Of a stretch of 64,000 bases of DNA, positions 26,097-33,498 are shown piece by piece. The notes under the pieces are model-generated. The model was not told the DNA's origin and ran no database searches. It saw only the letters and a program-made list of their open reading frames with translations. The stretch covers positions 4,130,279 to 4,194,278 of the forward strand of contig CP124756.1 of the NCBI GenBank assembly GCA_029972225.1, read 5' to 3'. Each line of letters begins with the position of its first letter. Position 1 is the first letter of the stretch. The position numbers and the translations under genes were made by a program. The stretch is from Candidatus Thiothrix putei (lineage in GTDB: Bacteria; Pseudomonadota; Gammaproteobacteria; Thiotrichales; Thiotrichaceae).

Positions 26097-26333
26097 ATGA
26101 ATATCACCGTCAATGTCGATATGACGCCAGAGGAGCTACGCCGCGTCATGGGCTTGCCCGATGTACAAGAATTCAATCGCGAAGTCATGGCACAAATGCT
26201 GAAAAAAATGCAGGAGGGTGCAGAAGGTTTCGATCCGATGGTATTTTTTAAGCCTGGTGTTGCGGGAAACGCTGATATGTTTAAGCAGTGGATGGAGCTA
26301 TTTGGTAAGTTTGGTAGTGGTGTGAAGAGCTGA
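26097..26333 (+). CDS. Small DUF6489-like protein
   Basis: 78 residues: MNITVNVDMTPEELRR, then GLPDVQEF, and a methionine/glutamine-rich helix with KPGVAGNADMFKQW. This matches my memory of the DUF6489 family of short proteobacterial proteins of unknown function, where TPEE and LGLPDV are conserved. A GAGG site precedes the ATG. It is divergent from the TPR gene and stands alone. Confidence 0.6.
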   Translation: MNITVNVDMTPEELRRVMGLPDVQEFNREVMAQMLKKMQEGAEGFDPMVFFKPGVAGNADMFKQWMELFGKFGSGVKS

Positions 26334-26443
26334 ATGGGCGTTTTCCCGACTTCCATCAAGTAAAACCTCCTTCAAAGCTGCTAGGATGACGGCGCATAAG
26401 AGATAAGAAATACGCTTTCATCTTCGCCAGAAGGGAGTACCAC

Positions 26444-27025
26444 ATGTTTCAAGTCAGAATCCACGGGCGTGGCGGGCAAGGCGTTGTCACTGCCGCCGAA
26501 ATGCTCTCCATCGCCGCCTTTGTCGAAGGCAAGCATTCACAAGCCTTCCCCAGCTTCGGTTCCGAGCGCATGGGCGCACCCGTCATGGCGTTTTGCCGCA
26601 TTGACGCTAAGGAAATCCGCCTGCGTGAACCCGTCCTCACCCCCGACGCGCTGATCATTCAAGACCCCGGTCTGTTGCATCAGGTCAACCTGTTTGAAGG
26701 GCTGGCGGAACGCGGTTACATCCTCATCAATTCCAACCATTCGCTAAGCGAGCTGGGGCTGGATACCTTTTTGCAAACGCATCCCGGCGAACGCATCAGT
26801 GTTATTCCCGCCAGCGAACTGGCTCTCAAGTACGTCGGTCGTCCGTTGCCCAATGCCGCGTTACTGGGTGGTTTCGCCGCCCTCACCGGGCTAATCCAGA
26901 TGGAAGCGTTGCAAGCCGCCATCCGCCAAAAATTCAGCGGCAAGATTGCCGAACAAAACATCGCCGCCGCGCAAGCCGCCTTTGCCCAGGTACAAGCGAC
27001 CCTACCGGGAGGAAAACCATGCTGA
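26444..27025 (+). CDS. porG: 2-oxoacid:ferredoxin oxidoreductase gamma subunit
   Basis: 193 residues. The opening VRIHGRGGQGVVTAAEML is the gamma-subunit signature, and AFPSFGSERMGAPV follows. The subunit completes the CoA-binding part of pyruvate or 2-oxoglutarate:ferredoxin oxidoreductase, which interconverts 2-oxoacid plus CoA and acyl-CoA plus CO2 with reduced ferredoxin. It has an AGAAGGGAG ribosome site. It is first of four tightly linked genes; its stop overlaps the start of porA by seven bases. Confidence 0.9.
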   Translation: MFQVRIHGRGGQGVVTAAEMLSIAAFVEGKHSQAFPSFGSERMGAPVMAFCRIDAKEIRLREPVLTPDALIIQDPGLLHQVNLFEGLAERGYILINSNHSLSELGLDTFLQTHPGERISVIPASELALKYVGRPLPNAALLGGFAALTGLIQMEALQAAIRQKFSGKIAEQNIAAAQAAFAQVQATLPGGKPC

Positions 27026-28272
27026 AACAAATCGAAGGCTCCCAAGCCATTGCCGAAGCCATCGGCCTGTGCCGCCCGGAAGTGATTTGCGCCTACCCCA
27101 TCACCCCGCAGACCCACATTGTGGAAGGTCTGGGGCAAATGGTGGATCGGGGCGAGATTAGCCCGTGCGAATTCATCAATGTCGAATCCGAATTTGCCGC
27201 TTTGTCAGTCGCCATTGGTGCAAGTGCTGCCGGAGCACGCGCCTACACCGCCACCGCCAGCCAAGGCTTGCTATTCATGGCAGAAGCGGTCTACAACGCC
27301 TCCGGCCTTGGTTTGCCCATCGTCATGACCATTGGCAACCGAGCCATCGGTGCGCCGATCAATATCTGGAACGACCATCAGGACAGCCTGTCGATGCGCG
27401 ATTCCGGCTGGATTCAGCTCTATGCCGAAACCAATCAGGAAGCGGTCGATTTGCACATTCAGGCTTTCCGGCTGGCGGAAGAGCTTTCCGTGCCGGTAAT
27501 GGTATGTGTGGATGGCTTCATCCTCACCCACGCCTACGAGCGGGTGGACATCCCCGAACAGGCGCAGGTGGATGCTTTCCTGCCACCCTTTGAGCCGCGC
27601 CAAATCCTTGACCCGATCCACCCCGTCACTATCGGCGCGATGGTCGGGCCGGAAGCCTTCATGGAAGTGCGCTACCTCGCCCATTACAAACAGATGCAGG
27701 CACTGGGGCTGATCCCGGAACTGGCGGAAGCCTTCCAGGAGCAATTCGGGCGCGATTCCGGCGACCTGATCAAGCCGTACCGCAGCGAAGATGCCGACAC
27801 CATCGTGGTTGCACTCGGCTCGGTCAACGGCACAATCAAGGATGTGGTGGATGAACTGCGCGACGCAGGCATGTCGATCGGCTCGCTGGCAATCAGCACC
27901 TACCGCCCGTTTCCGCACAAGGCAGTACGCAGTGCGCTGGAACACGTCAAGCGCATTGTGGTGGTAGAAAAATCGCTGGCAATCGGCATCGGTGGCATCG
28001 TTGCTACCGACGTGCAAATGGCGGTGGCAGGCTTACACAAGCCGGTGCATACCGTGGTGGCAGGCTTGGGCGGCAGACCGATTACCCGCGATTCCCTGCG
28101 CAAGCTGTTCCACCGGGCGGATTCAGGTCATCTGGAACGGCTGGAATTCCTCGACCTCAAGCACGATGTCGTTCATGAGGAAATCGCCCGCATGGAAGCC
28201 GGACGCCGTTCCGGGCCGATTGCGGAAAACATCCTGCACAGTGTCGGCACTGTCGCCAGCCAGATTCGCTAG
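27019..28272 (+). CDS. porA: 2-oxoacid:ferredoxin oxidoreductase alpha subunit
   Basis: 417 residues. It has the pyrimidine-binding/N-terminal signature EVICAYPITPQTHIVE, then NVESEFAALSVAIGAS and TATASQGLLFMAE, and the C-terminal transketolase-like domain II. Together with the beta subunit it forms the thiamine-diphosphate site. The GGAGG site lies within porG, and the genes overlap, so translation is coupled. In autotrophs or microaerophiles it can act either as pyruvate oxidase or as synthase; the direction cannot be read. Confidence 0.92.
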   Translation: MLKQIEGSQAIAEAIGLCRPEVICAYPITPQTHIVEGLGQMVDRGEISPCEFINVESEFAALSVAIGASAAGARAYTATASQGLLFMAEAVYNASGLGLPIVMTIGNRAIGAPINIWNDHQDSLSMRDSGWIQLYAETNQEAVDLHIQAFRLAEELSVPVMVCVDGFILTHAYERVDIPEQAQVDAFLPPFEPRQILDPIHPVTIGAMVGPEAFMEVRYLAHYKQMQALGLIPELAEAFQEQFGRDSGDLIKPYRSEDADTIVVALGSVNGTIKDVVDELRDAGMSIGSLAISTYRPFPHKAVRSALEHVKRIVVVEKSLAIGIGGIVATDVQMAVAGLHKPVHTVVAGLGGRPITRDSLRKLFHRADSGHLERLEFLDLKHDVVHEEIARMEAGRRSGPIAENILHSVGTVASQIR

Positions 28273-28282
28273 GAGGACAACA

Positions 28283-29302
28283 ATGGAAACCACCATCAAG
28301 TTTTACCAGACCGACACCTTTACCGTCGGCAATCGCCTGCTGTCAGAGTCCGAACGCAGCGTGCAGGCGGGGATGCAGCGCACCAACGCGCTCAATTCCG
28401 GGCATCGCGCCTGTCAGGGCTGCGGCGAGGCGCTGGGCGCACGTTTTGCAGTGGACGCAGCGATGCGGGCGGCGGGCAATGATTTGATTGCCTGCAACGC
28501 CACTGGCTGCCTCGAAGTCTTTTCCACCCCGTACCCCGAATCTTCTTGGCAATTGCCTTGGATACATTCGCTGTTCGGCAATACCGCTGCGGTCGCTACC
28601 GGTGTGGCGGCGGCGCAGCGGGTCAAGGGGACGAAAACCCGCGTACTGGCGCAAGGCGGCGACGGTGGCACCACTGACATCGGCTTCGGCTGCCTGTCGG
28701 GAATGTTCGAGCGCAACGATGATGTGCTGTACATCTGCTACGACAACGAAGCCTATATGAATACCGGGGTGCAACGTTCGTCCGCCACCCCGCCTGCTGC
28801 CCGCACTGCCACCACCGTACCGGTCGGGCAACACTCCAACGGCAATGTATTCGGCAAGGGCAAGAGCGTGCCGCTGATTGCGATGGCGCATGAAATCCCT
28901 TACGTGGCGACTGCCTCCGTCGCCGATTTGCGCGATCTGGAAGCGAAAGTCACCAAGGCGATGAGCATCCACGGGGCGCGTTACATCCACATCCACGTAC
29001 CTTGCCCGCTGGGTTGGGGCGCAGACCCGGCGCACACCATCAAGCTGGCACGGCTGGCGATTGAATCCGGCCTGTTCCCGGTGTTTGAAGCGGAACACGG
29101 CGAAATCACCGGGCATCGCGCCATCCGTGAGCAAGTGCCGGTGGAGGATTATCTGAAGCTGCAAAAACGCTTCGCCCATCTGTTCCGCAATCCCAAACAA
29201 GTGGCGGTGATTGCGCAATTGCAGGCGATTGCCGACCGTAATATCCGCCGCTTCAAACTGCTGGAAAAATCTTCACTAAATACCGGGGGGACTGCTGTAT
29301 GA
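28283..29302 (+). CDS. porB: 2-oxoacid:ferredoxin oxidoreductase beta subunit
   Basis: 339 residues from the ATG at 28283, preceded by AGGAGG; the open frame extends upstream but overlaps porA out of frame. The iron-sulfur cysteines are in RACQGCGEALG, IACNATGCLEV and a later PCPLGW. The thiamine-diphosphate/Mg motif is GGDGGTTDIGFG...YDNEAYMNTG. The YMNTG signature is typical of the beta subunit of pyruvate:ferredoxin oxidoreductase. Its stop overlaps the start of the next gene (ATGA). Confidence 0.92.
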   Translation: METTIKFYQTDTFTVGNRLLSESERSVQAGMQRTNALNSGHRACQGCGEALGARFAVDAAMRAAGNDLIACNATGCLEVFSTPYPESSWQLPWIHSLFGNTAAVATGVAAAQRVKGTKTRVLAQGGDGGTTDIGFGCLSGMFERNDDVLYICYDNEAYMNTGVQRSSATPPAARTATTVPVGQHSNGNVFGKGKSVPLIAMAHEIPYVATASVADLRDLEAKVTKAMSIHGARYIHIHVPCPLGWGADPAHTIKLARLAIESGLFPVFEAEHGEITGHRAIREQVPVEDYLKLQKRFAHLFRNPKQVAVIAQLQAIADRNIRRFKLLEKSSLNTGGTAV

Positions 29303-30930
29303 GTATTGATAAGCCATTCGCGATTACGCTGGATAAGAACACCAGCCTTGCCAACCACACCGGCTCATGGCGTAGCAAACGCCCGGTGTACGTTGACCGT
29401 TTGCCGCCTTGCAATGCGACTTGTCCGGCGGGGGAAAACATCCAGAACTGGCTGTTCCATGCCGAATCGGGCAATTACGAAGCGGCATGGCGTTCGCTGA
29501 CTGAAAATAACCCGTTGCCTGCGATCATGGGGCGGGTGTGCTACCACCCTTGCGAAGGCGCGTGCAATCGCGGGCAACTGGACGAGGCGGTCGGTATCAA
29601 TGCGGTCGAACGTTTCCTCGGCGACGAAGCCTTGAAACAGGGTTGGGCATTCGCCAAACCTGCGGTGGAAAGCGGCAAGCGCGTGCTGGTGGTCGGTTCC
29701 GGCCCGGCGGGTTTATCGGCGACCTACCATTTGCGCCGCATGGGGCATGGTGTGACCATTGTGGAGGCGGAAACGGCGGCGGGCGGCATGATGCGTTACG
29801 GCATCCCACGCTATCGCTTGCCGCGTCAGGTGTTGGATGCCGAAGTGCAGCGCATTCTGGATATGGGAGTGGAATTGCGCCTCGATACCCGTGTGGATGA
29901 CGTGTTGGCAATGCAGGCGGCGGAAGGTTTCGACGCGGTATTCCTCGGCATTGGGGCGGGGATTGCCAAACGTGCTTACATTCCTGCGGGGGATGCCAGC
30001 CACATCACCGATGCGGTCAGCGTGCTGCACGAAGTCGAAGACAGTCAGCCCTTGCTGGGGCGCAAGGTGGTGATATACGGCGGCGGCAATACTGCCATTG
30101 ACGTGGCGCGTACCGCCAAGCGGCTGGGGGCGGAAGAATCCATCATCGTCTACCGCCGCACCCGCGACAAAATGCCCGCCCACGATTTCGAGGTGACAGA
30201 GGCGCTGGAAGAAGGCGTGAAGCTGAAATGGCTTTCCACCATCACCGAAGCCGGGGAAGGCAGCATTACCATCGAGAAAATGGCGTTGGATGCGAAAGGT
30301 TTTCCGCAACCGACCGGCGAATTCGAGACCTTGCCTGCTGATTCGGTGGTGCTGGCATTGGGGCAGAACGTGGAACAGACCTTGTTGGAACACATCCCCA
30401 ATCTGGAAATGAAGTGGGACAGTGTGCAAACCGACGCGGTAATGATGACCAGCCATGACGGTGTGTTTGCCGGTGGCGACATGGTGGCGGGTTCCGAGCG
30501 TACTGTGACCGTGGCGGTCGGGCATGGCAAAAAGGCAGCGCGGGCGATTGATGCGTGGTTGCGCGGTGAACTCTACCAGCCTGCGCCCAAGCATGAGCCT
30601 GCTACCTTCGAGCGCCTCAACACCTGGTATTACGCCGATGCGGAAAAGACCGTGCGCCCGGTGCTGGACATTATCCGCCGCCAGTCTACGTTTGACGAAG
30701 TAGTGGGCGGGCTGGATGAGAGTAATGCCCTGTTTGAAGCGCGGCGCTGTTTGTCATGTGGCAACTGCTTCGAGTGCGACAACTGCTACGGGGTGTGCCC
30801 GGATAGCGCGGTGATCAAGCTGGGGGCGGGCAAGCGGTTCGTGTTCAACTACGACTACTGCAAGGGCTGCGGGCTGTGCGCGGAGGAATGTCCGTGCGGG
30901 GCGATTGTGGTGGAATTGGAGGACAAGTAG
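29299..30930 (+). CDS. GltD-like FAD/NAD(P) oxidoreductase with C-terminal ferredoxin domain (POR-associated)
   Basis: 543 residues in one chain. The N-terminal Fe-S region has CNATCPAGENIQ and CYHPCEGACNRG (GltD/DPYD N-terminal type). The FAD Rossmann motif is VLVVGSGPAGLSATYHLRRMG. The NAD(P) motif is KVVIYGGGNTAIDVARTAKRLG. The C-terminal ferredoxin has CGNCFECDNCYGVCP and CKGCGLCAEECPCG, that is two 4Fe-4S sites. In this position the ferredoxin part replaces a separate delta subunit, and the flavoprotein probably links NAD(P)H with the oxidoreductase. It starts inside the porB stop. This ends the operon; a separate promoter for rtcB follows. Confidence 0.88.
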   Translation: MSIDKPFAITLDKNTSLANHTGSWRSKRPVYVDRLPPCNATCPAGENIQNWLFHAESGNYEAAWRSLTENNPLPAIMGRVCYHPCEGACNRGQLDEAVGINAVERFLGDEALKQGWAFAKPAVESGKRVLVVGSGPAGLSATYHLRRMGHGVTIVEAETAAGGMMRYGIPRYRLPRQVLDAEVQRILDMGVELRLDTRVDDVLAMQAAEGFDAVFLGIGAGIAKRAYIPAGDASHITDAVSVLHEVEDSQPLLGRKVVIYGGGNTAIDVARTAKRLGAEESIIVYRRTRDKMPAHDFEVTEALEEGVKLKWLSTITEAGEGSITIEKMALDAKGFPQPTGEFETLPADSVVLALGQNVEQTLLEHIPNLEMKWDSVQTDAVMMTSHDGVFAGGDMVAGSERTVTVAVGHGKKAARAIDAWLRGELYQPAPKHEPATFERLNTWYYADAEKTVRPVLDIIRRQSTFDEVVGGLDESNALFEARRCLSCGNCFECDNCYGVCPDSAVIKLGAGKRFVFNYDYCKGCGLCAEECPCGAIVVELEDK

Positions 30931-30947
30931 CACTCACTAAAAATTTA

Positions 30948-30975
30948 TTGACTTTAACAACATTACCGCTAGACT
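30948..30975 (+). promoter_or_regulatory. Predicted sigma-70 promoter of the rtcB leader
   Basis: TTGACT (30948-30953) and TAGACT (30970-30975) are separated by 16 bases. Transcription would start near 30982 and give a leader of about 190 bases before rtcB. Confidence 0.55.
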
Positions 30976-31015
30976 TTCTCACCATTATCAACCTTATTTT
31001 ATGGAGACACCCAAC

Positions 31016-31054
31016 ATGCTGAATGGACATATACGGAGCAATTCAATCAACTAG
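31016..31054 (+). CDS. Possible 12-residue leader peptide
   Basis: ATG at 31016, with GGAG nine bases upstream, opens a 12-codon frame (M-L-N-G-H-I-R-S-N-S-I-N) that ends with TAG exactly where the GTGTCTCC pairing segment begins. Ribosomes on this frame would break the GGAGACAC/GTGTCTCC stem. The peptide has no run of one regulatory amino acid. It may be chance. Confidence 0.3.
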   Translation: MLNGHIRSNSIN

Positions 31055-31133
31055 TGTCTCCCGCGCTTGTGCCGGGGGACTGATCTCAGTCATCCGGCGT
31101 AAGAATGCGGTGCTTCGTGTGCAGCATGTCGAA

Positions 31134-31169
31134 AACCCCGGATGACCTAAAAACCAACGGGGTTTTTTT
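31134..31169 (+). terminator. Intrinsic terminator abutting the rtcB start codon
   Basis: A 7-bp stem AACCCCG/CGGGGTT with a 17-base loop is followed by seven T, and the next three bases are the rtcB ATG. The GGGG of the 3' arm is also the only Shine-Dalgarno-like sequence before rtcB, seven bases upstream. The same hairpin could therefore control both transcription and translation. Confidence 0.65.
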
Positions 31170-32372
31170 ATGCCTATCAGTTTTATGCTCAATAAGGGCA
31201 AAGTGCCGGTCAAGATTTTTACTGACGATGTGGATAGCGGTTCGCTGACACAATTGGGAAATCTGTCGCAACTGCCCTTCATCCACAGCCACATTGCAGC
31301 GATGCCCGACGTGCATCACGGCATTGGTGCGACCGTGGGTTCTGTTATTCCCACCCGTGGCGCGATTATTCCCGCCGCCGTCGGCGTGGATATTGGTTGC
31401 GGGATGAACGCGGTACGTTTATCGCTCAAAGCCCACGACTTGCCTGACAACTTGTACAGCATTCGCAGCGCGATTGAACAGCGCGTGCCGACCGGTTTCG
31501 ACGAACACGAACGCCCCAGCATCAACGGTTCGACGCTCAATAACATGGGCAAGCACCTTGATGTGATTACCGACAAGCACCCCGGTCTGGTGAAAATGTT
31601 GAAAAACTTTCACCGTCAATGGGGAAGGCAACTCGGCACACTCGGTGGCGGCAACCATTTTATCGAGCTGTGCATCGACGAAAGTGACGACGTGTGGGTG
31701 ATGCTGCATTCCGGCAGTCGCGGGGTGGGCAATGCCATCGGGCGTTATTTCATCGAAAAAGCCAAGAAGGATGTGGGGCGGGAACTCGGTCAACTCCCCG
31801 ACAAGGATTTGGCGTATTTCACCGAAGGCACACAGCATTTCGATGATTACGTGGAAGCGGTCGGTTGGGCGCAGGATTACGCCATGGTCAATCGCCGCGA
31901 AATGATGCGCTTGGTATTGGATGCGTTGCAACGCAGCAAAGCCTTGCCCGCGTTCACCACCACTCGCGAAGCGATCAATTGCCACCACAATTACGTGCAA
32001 AAGGAAGAGCACTTCGGCGCGGAAGTCTACCTGACCCGCAAGGGCGCAATCAGTGCGCAGTTGGGGCAGCTCGGCATTATTCCCGGCAGCATGGGCGCGA
32101 AATCGTACATCGTGCGTGGCTTGGGCAATGCGCAATCGTTCTGCTCCTGTTCGCACGGTGCAGGGCGACGCATGAGCCGCACCGAAGCCAAACGGCGTTT
32201 CAACACCCTCGATCTGGAAGCCCAGACCAAGGGCATCGAATGCCGCAAGGATAAAGGTGTGGTCGATGAAATTCCCGGCGCGTACAAGGACATCGACGTG
32301 GTGATGCAGAACCAAAGCGATCTGGTCGAGGTCGTACATACATTGCGTCAAGTCATTTGCGTGAAAGGCTAA
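31170..32372 (+). CDS. rtcB: RNA-splicing ligase RtcB
   Basis: 400 residues. RtcB joins RNA ends bearing 2',3'-cyclic phosphate or 3'-phosphate to 5'-OH ends, using GTP and Mn2+. Family blocks include HIAAMPDVHHGIGATVGSVIPT, VGVDIGCGMNAVR (metal-binding Asp and Cys), LGGGNHFIE, LHSGSRGVGN and, near the end, CSHGAGRRMSR, where the His of SHGAGR is the guanylylated residue. All are present, so it should be active. The ATG directly follows a terminator T-tract and has only a weak ribosome site. Two unknown genes follow with 12-base spacing and overlap. No rtcA, rtcR, rsr or prfH gene is visible nearby. Confidence 0.93.
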   Translation: MPISFMLNKGKVPVKIFTDDVDSGSLTQLGNLSQLPFIHSHIAAMPDVHHGIGATVGSVIPTRGAIIPAAVGVDIGCGMNAVRLSLKAHDLPDNLYSIRSAIEQRVPTGFDEHERPSINGSTLNNMGKHLDVITDKHPGLVKMLKNFHRQWGRQLGTLGGGNHFIELCIDESDDVWVMLHSGSRGVGNAIGRYFIEKAKKDVGRELGQLPDKDLAYFTEGTQHFDDYVEAVGWAQDYAMVNRREMMRLVLDALQRSKALPAFTTTREAINCHHNYVQKEEHFGAEVYLTRKGAISAQLGQLGIIPGSMGAKSYIVRGLGNAQSFCSCSHGAGRRMSRTEAKRRFNTLDLEAQTKGIECRKDKGVVDEIPGAYKDIDVVMQNQSDLVEVVHTLRQVICVKG

Positions 32373-32384
32373 ACGAGGTGAAAC

Positions 32385-33335
32385 ATGGAAAAAACACAAG
32401 TTGAACTGATCCGCGAATGCTTAAGCGGCAACCGCACGGTGTTCCGCTACGCACCGGACAGCTACGCACTGCAATTGCTCAAGGATTACATCGGCAACGG
32501 CATGGGGATTGCGGCCTTGCGCCGTTCTCCCTATGCCAAATTGTTAACCAAACCCATCGTCACGGAAGCCTTGGCTTTGGCAGGCAAAGGGCAGTTAGAG
32601 CCGTGGCATCTGGAGGCCGTGATTGCGCAATACCGTGATCACAAGCCGCTGAATTTCATCCTCACACTGGACGAGTGGGGCACTGATGACAAAGACGACC
32701 GCCATTGGAAACAGACCTGCCGCACCGGTTACGACTTGGTGCTGCAACTGAACTTTGCCAATGATCACCACCAGCACCTCAAAACGCTGGTCGGTGAAGA
32801 CGATGTTGCGCCGTTTTCCTATCACGGGCATCCCGTGCGCAAAGATGGCACGCTGGAAACACTGGCATGGGCGCGGATCGACCTCGATTTCGCCAGCAAC
32901 CAGGCGTTGATCGAAGAAATTCAGTCCGATTGGGTCAAAGGCGTGGGGGATAGTTACAAAAACTATCTGTACGGCGAGGACAAGATGCAGCAATACCGCG
33001 AGGTATTACGCCCTTACGCCAAGGTGTGGGATGAGGCGATGCTGACGGCGGCACTGTGCTTTATTCGTCGCGAACTCGGCATTCGCGACGTGTTTTACCA
33101 CAGCTATGACACGGGCAATCGTCTCAAGGGTATCGAGCGTTATTACCACCTCGGCAAGCCGCCGCGTTATTTGTACACCGAGTTGCCGAAAAAGTTTTGC
33201 TTCGTCCCCACCAGCGAAGCACCGGACTTCCTTAAACCTGTCCGTTATCTGCATTACCTGCAACGCCACGGTAAAGCACAATGGTTCAAACTGCCAACAC
33301 AGGAGCAATCTCATGGCAAAAAAGCAGCCGCGTAA
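32385..33335 (+). CDS. Uncharacterised RtcB-linked protein with EIQSDW motif
   Basis: 316 residues, 12 bases after rtcB with an AGGTG site. It is soluble, with no signal peptide. Two regions stand out. The N-terminal ~80 residues are helical. In the middle, FASNQALIEEIQSDWVKG is followed by WDEAMLTAALCFIRRELG, FYHSYDTGNRLKG and PPRYLYTELPKKFCF. The EEIQSDW motif recalls domains found in very large phage/ICE polyvalent proteins; that link is from memory and unproven. As a partner of an RNA ligase it may process, recognise or protect RNA ends. No function is assigned. Confidence 0.7.
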   Translation: MEKTQVELIRECLSGNRTVFRYAPDSYALQLLKDYIGNGMGIAALRRSPYAKLLTKPIVTEALALAGKGQLEPWHLEAVIAQYRDHKPLNFILTLDEWGTDDKDDRHWKQTCRTGYDLVLQLNFANDHHQHLKTLVGEDDVAPFSYHGHPVRKDGTLETLAWARIDLDFASNQALIEEIQSDWVKGVGDSYKNYLYGEDKMQQYREVLRPYAKVWDEAMLTAALCFIRRELGIRDVFYHSYDTGNRLKGIERYYHLGKPPRYLYTELPKKFCFVPTSEAPDFLKPVRYLHYLQRHGKAQWFKLPTQEQSHGKKAAA

Positions 33336-33486
33336 GCGCAATCCCGTCGCCCATCACCTGTTTATTCAGCGCGGTGGGGTTCATGAAAAAAGCAATTCTG
33401 CCAAGCGGCAGGAAGATAAACGCCAGTTACGTAAGCTGGTCAACAAAGCAGGCGCTTCCCGCGCCTGCTTTGAGCAAGCCGCATAG
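33313..33486 (+). CDS. Short, highly basic protein of the rtcB operon
   Basis: 57 residues. The ATG at 33313 has AGGAG eight bases upstream and overlaps the end of the 316-residue gene by 23 bases. The sequence is very basic (MAKKQPRKRNP..., KRQEDKRQLRKLVNK) with a final CFEQAA, so nucleic-acid binding is plausible. A Shine-Dalgarno this good and the overlap make it more than a chance frame. It was not recognised as any family. Confidence 0.6.
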   Translation: MAKKQPRKRNPVAHHLFIQRGGVHEKSNSAKRQEDKRQLRKLVNKAGASRACFEQAA

Positions 33487-33498
33487 TGGCTTAGAACG

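Larger units (their letters stand above)
31003..31169 (+). promoter_or_regulatory. Structured, attenuator-like leader of rtcB
   Basis: Several perfect pairings overlap. GGAGACAC (31003-31010) pairs with GTGTCTCC (31054-31061) and would hide the leader-ORF ribosome site. GACTGA/TCAGTC (31078-31083 with 31086-31091), extended by CCGG/CCGG, forms hairpin A. GTCATCCGG (31089-31097) pairs with CCGGATGAC (31138-31146) as stem B. AACCCCG (31134-31140) pairs with CGGGGTT (31158-31164) as a terminator with seven T. A excludes B, and B excludes the terminator. That is the logic of transcription attenuation or a riboswitch. No known riboswitch class was recognised. An independent small RNA ending at this terminator is the alternative. 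Confidence 0.6.

Noticed and set aside
27992..28282. Upstream extension of the porB frame
   Set aside because: It overlaps porA in another frame; the ATG at 28283 has an ideal AGGAGG and gives the normal family length.
31003..31169. Self-cleaving ribozyme (hammerhead or similar) or tRNA-like Y RNA upstream of rtcB
   Set aside because: No CUGAUGA/GAAA hammerhead core in a proper arrangement and no T-loop (TTCRA) for a tRNA-like fold; stems instead form an attenuator-like chain.
32385..33335. PrfH release factor, as in rtcB2-prfH modules
   Set aside because: The protein has no GGQ motif and is too long; no similarity to release factors is seen.
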